This document shows, one piece after another, positions 1 to 7,419 of a DNA stretch of 11,771 bases (positions are counted from its first letter, which is position 1; each line of letters opens with the position of its first letter). The notes under the pieces are model-generated. The model was not told the origin of the DNA. It did no database searches and worked only from the letters and a program-made list of their open reading frames with translations. Both the position numbers and the translations under genes were made by a program. Source of the stretch: Hyphomicrobiales bacterium (GTDB lineage Bacteria; Pseudomonadota; Alphaproteobacteria; Rhizobiales; Beijerinckiaceae); the NCBI GenBank assembly GCA_025363375.1, contig JANYDZ010000462.1, positions 1 to 11,771 of the forward strand, given 5' to 3'.

Positions 1-485
1 CAGACGCGACCCTTGCCGGTGAGCAAGCCCGCCTCTTGCAGCGCCTTGCGGATCGCCGCCTTCCACGGCGCCACCTGCGCGTGAGCCCAGTCGTGCGCGA
101 AAACAAACCAGCCATGCATCCTGGCGAACCAGCCGATGGACAGCAGTTTTTCGCGGCTGGTCTTGAAAATAAACGCGACGAAACCGAGCTTCAGGATATC
201 GGTGACAATGTAGGTGACCCCGCCCGCAAGCCATTGTCCCTTGGCAAAGAGCCAGACAGCGATGAATTTCCCTGGTTCCAGCGCGATGAGAGGCACAAGG
301 AACACGGCAAGGGTGGGATAGGGCCCAAGCTGATCCATGAAAGCCGCCACCCGGCGCTTCAATCCTTCCAGCGGTATCCAGTCGACCAACCGCCGAATGA
401 CGGGATGCAGGACTTCCCAGAGCCACGACACGCCGAGAAAGGCCAGCGCGAGCGCGGTCCAGAACAGGCGTTTGAAGCGTTGCAT
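1..485 (-). CDS. Membrane protein of unknown function, 3' end cut by window edge
   Basis: Reading the minus strand from the ATG at 485 gives an uninterrupted frame of 161 codons to the left edge, so the C-terminus is missing. The start MQRFKRLFWTALALAFLGVS is a positively charged N-terminus followed by a membrane segment (about residues 8-25). Two more hydrophobic stretches follow at about 54-72 and 74-108, then a basic, tryptophan-rich region (about 110-161). A purine-rich ribosome site (GGAAGGA) lies about 7 bases before the ATG. The middle pattern, with LVPLIALEPGKF and later DILKLGFVAFIF, resembles uncharacterised membrane proteins of about 200 residues that I recall from Bradyrhizobium-like genomes; no function is known to me. 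It has the same direction as the ABC operon upstream, but a 147-base gap suggests its own promoter. That it is a real gene is fairly sure; its role is unknown. Confidence 0.75.
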   Translation of the reverse strand, partial: MQRFKRLFWTALALAFLGVSWLWEVLHPVIRRLVDWIPLEGLKRRVAAFMDQLGPYPTLAVFLVPLIALEPGKFIAVWLFAKGQWLAGGVTYIVTDILKLGFVAFIFKTSREKLLSIGWFARMHGWFVFAHDWAHAQVAPWKAAIRKALQEAGLLTGKGRV

Positions 486-632
486 GATGCGGTCCTTCCG
501 CGCGTTGAATGTTCTCTCGGACAAGTCCGCTTCCCGTGGAGGAAAATGATACAGGACGTTTTGCGCAAACGCTAAACCGCGTCGGCGCGTTGCTTGTTTC
601 CGCGAGGAACTGGAAGAACGCGCGCCACATTC

Positions 633-1556
633 CTACCTCGGCGGGACGAACACCTGCCCCAGCGCCGCCGGCGCCGCGCTGTTGCGGCGGGCGCCCAGCG
701 ACAGGACGACGAGACCCAGGATCGTCGCCAGATAGGGCGTCGCCGACATCAATTGCCCCGGCAGGCCCAGCGACGCCGCCTGCGCATGCAATTGCAAGAC
801 CGTCGCGCCGCCAAACAGCAGCGCGCCCAGCACGACGCGCCAGGGCTTCCACGAGGCGAAGACGACCAGAGCCAGCGCGATCCAGCCGCGCCCCGCCGTC
901 ATGCCGGGCGCCCAGAACGGGGTATAGGCGAGCGACAGATAGGCGCCCGCGAGCCCCGCGCACGCGCCCCCGAACAGCACGGCCAAAAACCGCACGCCGC
1001 GCACGGAAAGACCCAAAGCATGGGCGGAATCGTGATTGTCGCCGATGGCGCGCAGAGCGAGGCCGGCGCGGCTGCGCGCCAGGAAATACGCCGCCAGCGC
1101 CACAAGTAGAAACGCGGCGTAGACGAAGGCGTCTTCGCCGAAGACAAGTTTGCCAACGAACGGCAGGTCGGAGAGGCCGGGCAATTGGAGATGCGGCGCG
1201 CCCTCGCGTTTGAGGCCGACAAAGCCCGCGCCCAGCAGGCCCGAGAGTCCCACGCCGAAGATCGTCAGCGCCAGCCCCGCCGCGACTTGATTGACGGCGA
1301 GCACGATCGTCAGCAGTCCAAACAGCGCCGCCAGAATCATGCCCGCGGCAACTCCGCACAAAGCGCCGACAAGCGTCGAGCCGCTGGCCCAGGCGCCCGC
1401 GAATCCCAGCGCCGCGCCGACAATCATCATGCCTTCGACGCCGAGGTTCAGCACCCCCGCGCGCTCGGTCACGAGTTCGCCCAGCGCGGCGATGACGAGC
1501 GGGATCGACGCGGTGACGATGGTCAGCAGGACGAGTTCGAAAAGCTGCGCGTTCAT
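633..1556 (-). CDS. ABC transporter permease, nucleoside/BMP type, second permease (COG1079, NupQ/YufQ-like)
   Basis: This 307-residue polytopic membrane protein is the second permease of a nucleoside-type ABC importer in the inner membrane. The N-terminal signature is visible: ALGELVTERAGVLNLGVEGM (about residues 24-43), which recurs in the YufQ/NupQ family. About eight hydrophobic segments follow. The cytoplasmic loop RAIGDNHDSAHALGLSVRGVR (about 169-189) corresponds to the loop that contacts the ATPase. Length is normal for the family. Its ATG overlaps the stop of the first permease by 4 bases (ATGA arrangement), so the two are almost certainly translationally coupled. Family members carry purine or pyrimidine nucleosides; exact substrate cannot be read from the sequence. 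It is the last gene of the operon. Confidence 0.92.
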   Translation of the reverse strand: MNAQLFELVLLTIVTASIPLVIAALGELVTERAGVLNLGVEGMMIVGAALGFAGAWASGSTLVGALCGVAAGMILAALFGLLTIVLAVNQVAAGLALTIFGVGLSGLLGAGFVGLKREGAPHLQLPGLSDLPFVGKLVFGEDAFVYAAFLLVALAAYFLARSRAGLALRAIGDNHDSAHALGLSVRGVRFLAVLFGGACAGLAGAYLSLAYTPFWAPGMTAGRGWIALALVVFASWKPWRVVLGALLFGGATVLQLHAQAASLGLPGQLMSATPYLATILGLVVLSLGARRNSAAPAALGQVFVPPR

Positions 1557-2638
1557 GTTGCGCCCGTGCGTGAAACGCGGATTTTATAGCGCGTGAAAGT
1601 ATCGGCCGCCAGAACGCACATCAGCAATATCCCTTGGAAGGCGCGCGTCATGTCGTTGGGCAGTTTCAGCGCGACCTGCGCGGCCTCGCCGCCGATATAG
1701 GTGAGGGCGAGCACGAGCCCGGCGACGAGTATTCCGACGGGCGACAAGCGTCCAAGAAAGGCCACGATGATGGCCGTAAAGCCGTAGCCGGGCGAAATCA
1801 CCGGCTGCAATTGGCCGATCTGCCCCGCCACCTCGCAGATTCCGGCAAGTCCCGCGAGCCCGCCTGAAATCGCGAAGACAGCCAGCGTCAATTTTCTGTC
1901 GTTGAAGCCGGCAAAGCGCGCGGCGCGCGGCGCTTCGCCGGTCAACCGCACCGCAAAGCCAAAGCGCATGCGCGCGAAAACGAAATGCGCGGCGATCACA
2001 GCCAGAACCGCGATGACAACGCCCGCGTGCAACCGCTCGCCTTGCGCGAGGAACGGCAAACGCGCGACATCCTCGAAGGTAACGCTTTGGGGAAAGTTAA
2101 AGCCCTTGGGATCGCGCAAGCGTCCGCGCACGAGATAGTCGAGCAGGAGTTCCGCGACGTAGACGAGCATCAAGCTGGTCAGAATTTCCGATACGCCGAG
2201 CCAGACCTTCAGCAGCGCGGGAATCATCGCGTAAACGGCGCCGCAGACCGCGCCGAGCAAAAGCATCGCCGGCACAATCCACCAGCCGCCAATCGTTTGA
2301 TGCGCGCCGCCGTGCGTGGCGATGGCGAGCCAGCCTCCGGCGAGGCCTCCGACCACGAATTGCCCTTCGGCGCCGATGTTCCAGATATTGGCGCGGAAAC
2401 AAAAACCCAGCCCGACGGCGATCAGCACAAGCGGGCAGGCTTTCACGGCGATTTCCTGCAACGACCAGCCCGCCAGAAGCGGCTCGATGAAATAGACCGC
2501 AAACGCGCGCGTCGGCGATTTTCCCAACAGCGCCACAACCAGGCCGCCGAGCAGGATCGCGGCGACGAGCGCGGCGATGGGCGCGCCGATCTCAAGCGCG
2601 GGGGAGCGGTTGGTTCGCGGTTCAAGATCAATGCGCAT
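1553..2638 (-). CDS. ABC transporter permease, nucleoside/BMP type, first permease (COG4603, NupP/YufP-like)
   Basis: This 361-residue integral membrane protein is the first permease of the importer and should pair with the protein at 633-1556 to form the membrane channel. A hydrophilic start (MRIDLEPRTNRSP) precedes a long membrane segment (about 17-38). Family-typical stretches follow: FCFRANIWNIGAEGQFVVGG (about 80-99), and the ATPase-contact loop LTGEAPRAARFAGFNDRKL (about 232-250). Length and order match the YufP/NupP family. The start codon lies 11 bases inside the end of the ATPase gene, so expression is coupled to it. No substrate-determining residue can be named from sequence alone. 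Confidence 0.92.
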   Translation of the reverse strand: MRIDLEPRTNRSPALEIGAPIAALVAAILLGGLVVALLGKSPTRAFAVYFIEPLLAGWSLQEIAVKACPLVLIAVGLGFCFRANIWNIGAEGQFVVGGLAGGWLAIATHGGAHQTIGGWWIVPAMLLLGAVCGAVYAMIPALLKVWLGVSEILTSLMLVYVAELLLDYLVRGRLRDPKGFNFPQSVTFEDVARLPFLAQGERLHAGVVIAVLAVIAAHFVFARMRFGFAVRLTGEAPRAARFAGFNDRKLTLAVFAISGGLAGLAGICEVAGQIGQLQPVISPGYGFTAIIVAFLGRLSPVGILVAGLVLALTYIGGEAAQVALKLPNDMTRAFQGILLMCVLAADTFTRYKIRVSRTGAT

Positions 2639-4193
2639 GCGCGGCTTCGATTACGCTGCCCGTCATCAACAAACCCACTTCCGCGCGCGTCGTTTCACGC
2701 GCGTCGCGCGGCGGCGAAAGACTGCCCGCATGCATAACGCAGACGCGGTCGCAGACGTCGAAGAGTTCGTCGAGATCCTGACTGATGAGCAACACCGCCG
2801 CGCCACGCCCGGCAAGATCGACCAGGGCCTGGCGAATGGCGCCCGCGGCGGCGGCGTCGACGCCCCATGTCGGTTGATCCACCACCAGAACTTTCGGCTG
2901 GCCAAGAATTTCGCGGCCGACGAGGAACTTTTGCAGGTTGCCGCCCGAGAGCGTGCGCGCGGCGGCGTCCGGGCCTGAAGCGCGCACGTCGAACGCGCCG
3001 ATGATGTCGCGCGCCGTTTGGCGGGCGCGCGCGAAATTCAGCGCGCCGTTTCGCGCAAACCCAGCCGCGGCGTGGCGCGAAAGCGCGACATTTTCCGCCA
3101 GCGAAAACGCCGGCGCCGCCGCGTGGCCGTTGCGCTCCTCGGGGATGAACGCCGCGCCCATAAGCCGGCGTTGCGTTATGTCGCGCGCGCCGGCGGGCGC
3201 CCCGGCGATGCGGATTTTTTCGGCGCCGGCTCCAAGGCGCTCGCCGGACAGGGCGGCGAAAAGCTCGGACTGGCCGTTGCCGGCGATTCCGGCGATTCCG
3301 AGAATTTCGCCGCCGCGCAGGCGAAGCGAAATTCCGCTCAGATCGACGCCGTGAATGTCCTGGCTCGCGAGCGACAGATCATCGACCACAAGGAGATCGG
3401 GACCCTGCGCATGGGGGGCGGACGGAGATATATCGGCGACCTCGGCCCCCACCATCAACGCCGCCAGAGAGCGCGGACTTTCCCGGCGCGGATCGCAATC
3501 GCCGACTTTTTTGCCGAGCCGCAGAATCGTCGCGCGTTCGCACAGGCGCCTGACTTCGTCGAGCTTGTGGGAAATGTAGAGCAGCGCCCGCCCCTCGGCT
3601 TTCAGGCGATCGAGGGTTTCGAACAGTTTTGTCGCTTCCTGCGGCGTCAGCACGGACGTTGGTTCATCGAGAATGACGAGGCGCGGGTCCTGCAGCAGGC
3701 AACGCGCGATTTCGATGCGCTGGCGTTCGCCCGCCGATAGCGACCAGACCGGGCGGTCTGGATCCAGCGACAGGCCGTAGCGCTCCGCCAGCGCGAGGAT
3801 GCGCGGGCGCAGGCCATGCAGCGTCTCGGCGGACGGCAAGGCCAGCGCGATGTTTTCGGCGACGGTGAGATTCTCGAACAGGGAGAAATGCTGGAACACC
3901 ATGCCGATTCCGCGCGCGCGCGCCTCCCGCGGCGAGGCCAGCCGGATCCGTTCTGCGGACAGGAAAATCTCCCCCGCGTCCGGTTGCAGCAGCCCATAAA
4001 TGATCTTGACCAGCGTGGACTTGCCCGCGCCATTCTCGCCGATGAGGCCGTGCGCCTCGCCTGCGCGCAAATCGAGATCGATGTGATCGTTGGCGGTGAA
4101 ACCGCCGAAACGCTTGACGATGCCGCGCAAGCGCAGCAGCGGCGGATCAGGTTCGTGCTGCTGCTGCTGTTGCTGTTGTTCTGGTGTTTGCAT
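2628..4193 (-). CDS. ABC transporter ATP-binding protein with two nucleotide-binding domains (COG3845, NupO/YufO-like)
   Basis: This is the energising subunit of the importer: two fused ATPase domains, 521 residues from the chosen start. Domain one has a complete site: Walker A GENGAGKST (52-60), signature LSAGERQR, Walker B VILDEPTS. Domain two is degenerate, as is usual in this family and in sugar importers: the P-loop position reads GIAGNGQSEL without the lysine, the signature is LSGGNLQK, and the Walker B aspartate is followed by glutamine (VLVVDQPTWGVD) where the catalytic glutamate would be. I chose the ATG at 4193 over the in-frame ATG at 4235 because the extra 14 residues (MKSPRRSRSERRGA) are not family-like and a GGCGCGGGG run precedes 4193; neither site is strong. 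The N-terminus carries seven consecutive glutamines. First gene of a three-gene operon, overlapping the next by 11 bases. No BMP/PnrA-type binding lipoprotein gene adjoins it in the window. Confidence 0.92.
   Translation of the reverse strand: MQTPEQQQQQQQHEPDPPLLRLRGIVKRFGGFTANDHIDLDLRAGEAHGLIGENGAGKSTLVKIIYGLLQPDAGEIFLSAERIRLASPREARARGIGMVFQHFSLFENLTVAENIALALPSAETLHGLRPRILALAERYGLSLDPDRPVWSLSAGERQRIEIARCLLQDPRLVILDEPTSVLTPQEATKLFETLDRLKAEGRALLYISHKLDEVRRLCERATILRLGKKVGDCDPRRESPRSLAALMVGAEVADISPSAPHAQGPDLLVVDDLSLASQDIHGVDLSGISLRLRGGEILGIAGIAGNGQSELFAALSGERLGAGAEKIRIAGAPAGARDITQRRLMGAAFIPEERNGHAAAPAFSLAENVALSRHAAAGFARNGALNFARARQTARDIIGAFDVRASGPDAAARTLSGGNLQKFLVGREILGQPKVLVVDQPTWGVDAAAAGAIRQALVDLAGRGAAVLLISQDLDELFDVCDRVCVMHAGSLSPPRDARETTRAEVGLLMTGSVIEAAHAH
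4158..4178 (-). repeat. CAA/CAG tract encoding polyglutamine in the ATPase N-terminus
   Basis: Seven glutamine codons in a row (CAA CAG CAA CAG CAG CAG CAG) encode residues 6-12 of the ATPase. They lie before the first beta-strand of domain one, in a stretch the family does not conserve. A triplet repeat of this kind can change length by slippage without breaking the frame. Confidence 0.85.
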
Positions 4194-4332
4194 CGCCCCG
4201 CGCCTTTCGCTCCGCGAGCGACGGGGGGATTTCATATGGACAGACGCGGGCGGTCAAGTCGACGTCCACGCAATGCGGCGCGGCGGGACCCGGTATTGCG
4301 CGTAGCAACCCCCGCGCCACGGCATCCCATTG

Positions 4333-4593
4333 TCAAAGCGTCGGGCGTCCATGCTTTTTTGCTTTGGCGATGAGCGAGTCAATCTCGGCGTTTATGGACG
4401 CCATCATGTGGGACAGTTCGGCCTTGTTGCGATCCGGATGAAAGCTCAGGGCCAACTCCCGCCTGAGCAATTCCAGTTCATTCACGATCGTGCGGATAGA
4501 TCCGCGCGCGTCGATCTGACGGCGCTGAAGGTCCCGAAGCGCCTGCTTTGGATCCCTGTCCCGCCGCATCACCGGCGCGGAATTCGGATTCAT
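4333..4593 (-). CDS. Small protein with a J-domain-like HPD helix
   Basis: An 86-residue hydrophilic protein. I chose the ATG at 4593 because GAGGA lies 4 bases upstream; the frame stays open to 4929, but the extra 112 residues have no coherent composition. Residues 36-50 form a charged helix (IVNELELLRRELALS), followed at once by FHPDR (51-55) and a second helix (about 57-80, with ASINAEIDSL). In J-domain co-chaperones helix II ends in the HPD tripeptide that stimulates the Hsp70 ATPase, and helix III often carries an IN-A pattern, so this looks like a reduced J domain lacking a clear helix I. That match is inference; the helix II-III loop is very short. The ABC operon lies downstream on the same strand after a 139-base gap, with no evident functional tie. 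Confidence 0.65.
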   Translation of the reverse strand: MNPNSAPVMRRDRDPKQALRDLQRRQIDARGSIRTIVNELELLRRELALSFHPDRNKAELSHMMASINAEIDSLIAKAKKHGRPTL

Positions 4594-4993
4594 GTTGTCC
4601 TCATAGGCGAGAACGGCGGCATTGTGGCGTTCGCCGCCGCGGCCGTGCGCGGTGCCCTCCCCGGCGATCAAGCACACCTTATGTCGGAAAAGATCATGTG
4701 GATGCGTCGCTCCATCGGCAACTTTGTTTGCGCGGCCGTTGTCTGAGGCAACGACATCGCAAATGCGATCAAAAGTATTGGGATTTGCCGCTGCTGGGGA
4801 CATGATCATGCAAATTAGGCCGACGCGATTAATATTCCTTGAACCGGGTCCGGCGACAGCTGGAGCCTTGCGGAAGCGCGAACTTCCGATCACCGATGGC
4901 GTTGTCCCCGCCTGTTGCGCGATTTTCAAGCGCCGGACGCCAATGGGTGTTAGGGCGGGGCATGACGTTCACCCTCCGCGAAAAGTTCCGCTC
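4594..4993. other. Divergent intergenic region without a supported gene
   Basis: These 400 bases separate the small minus-strand HPD protein from the plus-strand spermidine-synthase-like gene and should contain both promoters. Open frames cross it on both strands (extensions of the two flanking genes), but their translations are rich in Arg, Pro and His and show no domain. A small perfect inverted repeat, ATCGCA-AA-TGCGAT, lies at 4756-4769, and an AT-richer stretch (about 4800-4845) contains the palindromes CATGATCATG and ATTAAT. I could not place a convincing -35/-10 pair. Confidence 0.5.
4598..4602 (-). promoter_or_regulatory. Ribosome binding site deciding the start of the HPD-helix protein
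   Basis: GAGGA on the minus strand, 4 bases before the ATG at 4593. No comparable site precedes the other in-frame start at 4929, so it supports the short 86-residue product. Confidence 0.55.
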
Positions 4994-5665
4994 ATGATCC
5001 CCTGGATTCTCCTCGGCAAGACACAAGTGCCCGGCGACATCGAGGAATTGCGCCTCATGCGGCGCGGCGATGAATTCGCAATCCTTTTAGGCGCCAATTC
5101 CCTCATGAACAGCCGTCTGAGGGGTTCAGAAGAGGCGCTGGCGCACCTGGCTTGCGACCGCATCCGCGGCCGCGAGCGCCCGCGAGTGCTGATCGGCGGC
5201 CTCGGCATGGGTTTTACCCTGCGCGCGGCGCTGGGCGCGCTGGGGCCCGGGGCGAAGGTTGTCGTCGCCGAACTTGTGCCCGCGGTCGTCGCCTGGGCGA
5301 ACAAGGAAATGGCGGGGATATTCGGCGACAGCATGAGCGATCCGCGCGTGGAAATTTTCGAGGGCGACGTTGCCGCGCGCATGCGTTCCACAGCGCCCGC
5401 CTGGGACGCCATTCTGCTCGATGTCGACAATGGCCCCGACGGCCTCACCCGCAAGAGCAACGACCGCCTTTACGACCTCGCCGGTCTCGCGGCGGCGCGC
5501 GCCTGTCTGCGCCCGGGCGGCGTGCTGGCGGTTTGGTCCTCTGGGCCGGACCGGAACTTTTCGGCCCGGCTGCGCCGGACCGGCTTCAGGGTTGAGGAGG
5601 TCGCGACGCGCGCCCATGGCAAGAGCGGGCTGAAGCATATGATCTGGGTGGCGACGAAAGGGTGA
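4994..5665 (+). CDS. Spermidine-synthase-like (aminopropyltransferase/SAM-methyltransferase fold) protein
   Basis: From the ATG at 4994 this is 223 residues. The frame is open back to 4622, but family resemblance begins at MIPWILLGKTQVPG, which matches the usual N-terminus of this group, so I reject the longer starts; the ribosome site is weak. The Rossmann fold is clear: motif I LIGGLGMGFTLRAAL (66-80), acidic end of strand two VVVAELVPAVVAW (89-101), and the strand-four motif ILLDVDNGPDGL (140-151), equivalent to the DxxDPxGP region of spermidine synthases. The protein is shorter than true SpeE (about 280-300) and lacks the N-terminal beta-barrel domain. It probably binds S-adenosylmethionine or its decarboxylated form; polyamine synthesis is not shown. 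It is a single gene, convergent with the esterase, with only 15 bases between the stops. Confidence 0.88.
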   Translation: MIPWILLGKTQVPGDIEELRLMRRGDEFAILLGANSLMNSRLRGSEEALAHLACDRIRGRERPRVLIGGLGMGFTLRAALGALGPGAKVVVAELVPAVVAWANKEMAGIFGDSMSDPRVEIFEGDVAARMRSTAPAWDAILLDVDNGPDGLTRKSNDRLYDLAGLAAARACLRPGGVLAVWSSGPDRNFSARLRRTGFRVEEVATRAHGKSGLKHMIWVATKG

Positions 5666-5680
5666 CGGGGCCAGCTGCCC

Positions 5681-7273
5681 TCACCGCTGCCCGGACGACG
5701 CCGAAATGAGAAATGGCTCCAGAAACCTGAACCGCGCGATATGCGCATCCGATGGGGGCGCCGCAATCATGCTCGGGTCGACGCCTATCTGCAGCAACGC
5801 GTTCCTCCCCCGGAAATCCGGCCAAAGCGGAAGCCCTTGTCCATTAGGGTCGCCCGTGCCTGCGAAATTGACCCAATAAGACATGATCGTACTGGCGAGG
5901 GCGCGATCTCCCGGTCCCGCCGCCGGCGCTCTCGGCGCAAAAAATTGCGGCACGAGATTGCCGAAGACGAAAGGGATGTCAGCCCCGTGCGACGCGACGG
6001 GCGAATAGGGCGATTCGTAGGCGAGGTGATAGCCGTAGACTGCGGACTTTCCGGTGCGCGCATGCAGCGTCAGCCAGCGCCAGGTTTCAGCCTTCTGGCG
6101 AATGTCGCCCAGCAATTCCTCGGCGGAGGTTTTGGCGGATGCGTCGGTGTCAAGAGGATATAGCGATACGAATTCCCGCATTCTTTCCGCGCCAAAAACG
6201 TGTTGCGCCGCCGCGCGAAATTCGGCGGCGCTGGCATGGGGCAAGGTCTCCTTGAGAAAGGGAAATTCCTCACGCGTGTTGTAGCCCGCCAGCAGCGGCA
6301 CATCGTTCTGAAGGCCTTTGCCAAAGACGTCCGCGAGTTGGGCCGGAACGACATGGCCATCGATGCCCGGGGCAAATATGATCGGGGCGCCGCCGGCGAA
6401 GTCCCAGGCGGCGGCCGCGTTGACGCGCTCGGCGGGCATGGCGCGCAGATCATCGATAGTTTTCGCGCCGAGCGCGCCCGCAAACGCGGCGCCGCGCAAT
6501 CCGATTTCCGCGACCCCCGGCAGCTCTTGCAGCGACGAGCCGCTTTGCCCGATCGCCTTGTGAAACAGTCCCTTGGCCAGAGGCGAGGCCATCAGCAGGC
6601 TGACGGCCTGGGAGCCCGAGGATTCGCCCAAAATCGTAACGTTGGCGGGATCGCCGCCGAAATTCGCGATATTCGCCCGCACCCATTTCAACGCTTCGAT
6701 CTGGTCCAGCAGACCGAAATTGCCGGCGAGTTTTCCCTCGCTGCGCAATTGCGGATGCGCAAAGAAGCCGAACACGCCCAAGCGATAGTTGAAGCTGACG
6801 AGGACGACGCCCCTTTGCGCCAGCAAGGCGCCGTCGGTTCGGGGGTCGCGCCCCGTGCCAAACTGGAATCCGCCGCCGTGAATCCAGACCATCACAGGAC
6901 GGCGCTCGTTTGCCGCGGCCGCGGCGCTCCACACATTGAGATAAAGGCAATCCTCGCGCTGCGGAACCTCATCCACGCGGCCGCCCAGTCCCGTTTCAGG
7001 CACGTTGTAAATGCAACGGTTGCCGTAGCTCGCGGCCTCGCGCGCTCCCTGCCACGGGGTTGCCGGCTCGGGCGCTTGCCAGCGCAATTTGCCCAAGGGC
7101 GCGGCGGCGTAGGGAATACCCCGGAAAGCAAGCACGCCCTGGGCATCGCGCGCCGCGCCGCGCAAGGCGCCGGTCCGGGTCTGGACAAACTCGTCGAGAC
7201 GCGGCGCTTCCTGCGCAGGCGCTGAGGCGGCAAGGAGCAGAAGGGCGGCCAGAGACGCGGGGATGTTTTTCAC
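5681..7273 (-). CDS. Secreted type-B carboxylesterase (alpha/beta hydrolase)
   Basis: A 530-residue carboxylesterase of the acetylcholinesterase/para-nitrobenzyl-esterase family. I chose the GTG at 7273: it has AGGG 6 bases upstream and begins a textbook signal peptide, with KN, then ASLAALLLLAASAPA and cleavage near residue 20 (APA-QE). The frame continues upstream to 7534, but that part is MazF debris. Numbering from the GTG, the oxyanion loop is WIHGGGFQFGTG (130-141), the nucleophile is S218 in GESSGS, the acid is probably E335 in GYNTREE (the glycine that usually follows is Glu here), and the histidine is H429 in SHGADIPF. Cysteines 87 and 109 match the family's N-terminal disulfide pair. 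Export to the periplasm is expected. The ester substrate is unknown. No partner gene adjoins it. Confidence 0.9.
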   Translation of the reverse strand: MKNIPASLAALLLLAASAPAQEAPRLDEFVQTRTGALRGAARDAQGVLAFRGIPYAAAPLGKLRWQAPEPATPWQGAREAASYGNRCIYNVPETGLGGRVDEVPQREDCLYLNVWSAAAAANERRPVMVWIHGGGFQFGTGRDPRTDGALLAQRGVVLVSFNYRLGVFGFFAHPQLRSEGKLAGNFGLLDQIEALKWVRANIANFGGDPANVTILGESSGSQAVSLLMASPLAKGLFHKAIGQSGSSLQELPGVAEIGLRGAAFAGALGAKTIDDLRAMPAERVNAAAAWDFAGGAPIIFAPGIDGHVVPAQLADVFGKGLQNDVPLLAGYNTREEFPFLKETLPHASAAEFRAAAQHVFGAERMREFVSLYPLDTDASAKTSAEELLGDIRQKAETWRWLTLHARTGKSAVYGYHLAYESPYSPVASHGADIPFVFGNLVPQFFAPRAPAAGPGDRALASTIMSYWVNFAGTGDPNGQGLPLWPDFRGRNALLQIGVDPSMIAAPPSDAHIARFRFLEPFLISASSGQR

Positions 7274-7279
7274 AGGGGA

Positions 7280-7283
7280 CCCT
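7280..7283 (-). promoter_or_regulatory. Ribosome binding site deciding the GTG start of the esterase
   Basis: AGGG on the minus strand with a 6-base spacer to the GTG at 7273. The nearest upstream ATG pair (about 7306-7311) has no comparable site and would add 12 non-family residues before the signal peptide. Confidence 0.55.
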
Positions 7284-7339
7284 ACAATTGTTGCAGCCGG
7301 CGACATCATCTGCGTTTTTTGGCGCAAAACCAAGGCCCG

Positions 7340-7365
7340 GCATGGGCTTGCGCAGCATGGGCTTG
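7340..7365. repeat. Direct repeat of GCATGGGCTTG, 15-base period
   Basis: Two exact 11-base copies (7340-7350 and 7355-7365) separated by CGCA, about 70-90 bases upstream of the esterase start. They lie between the MazF remnant and the esterase. A regulator site or a small duplication scar are both possible; nothing in the sequence decides. Confidence 0.6.
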
Positions 7366-7419
7366 GCGTGATCTCTCCCGAGGCAATGTCGGCCTCGGCG
7401 ATTGCAATCCCTTCAGCAT

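Noticed and set aside
3281..3300. Tandem GGCGATTCC repeat in the ATPase gene
   Set aside because: It encodes the GIAGIAG of the conserved second P-loop region, so protein conservation explains it.
4331..4336. TTGACA on the minus strand as -35 of the ABC operon
   Set aside because: It overlaps the stop of the upstream gene and no -10-like hexamer lies 16-19 bases downstream.
4594..4929. N-terminal extension of the HPD-helix protein back to 4929
   Set aside because: No ribosome site at 4929, mixed composition without a domain, and a GAGGA site supports the start at 4593.
4622..4993. N-terminal extension of the spermidine-synthase-like protein back to 4622
   Set aside because: Family similarity begins at MIPW (4994); the upstream residues are Pro/Arg/Cys-rich and overlap the divergent promoter region.
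6200..7225. A 341-codon plus-strand open frame opposite the esterase
   Set aside because: The minus strand has the full Ser-Glu-His triad and a signal peptide; the plus-strand product has no recognisable feature.
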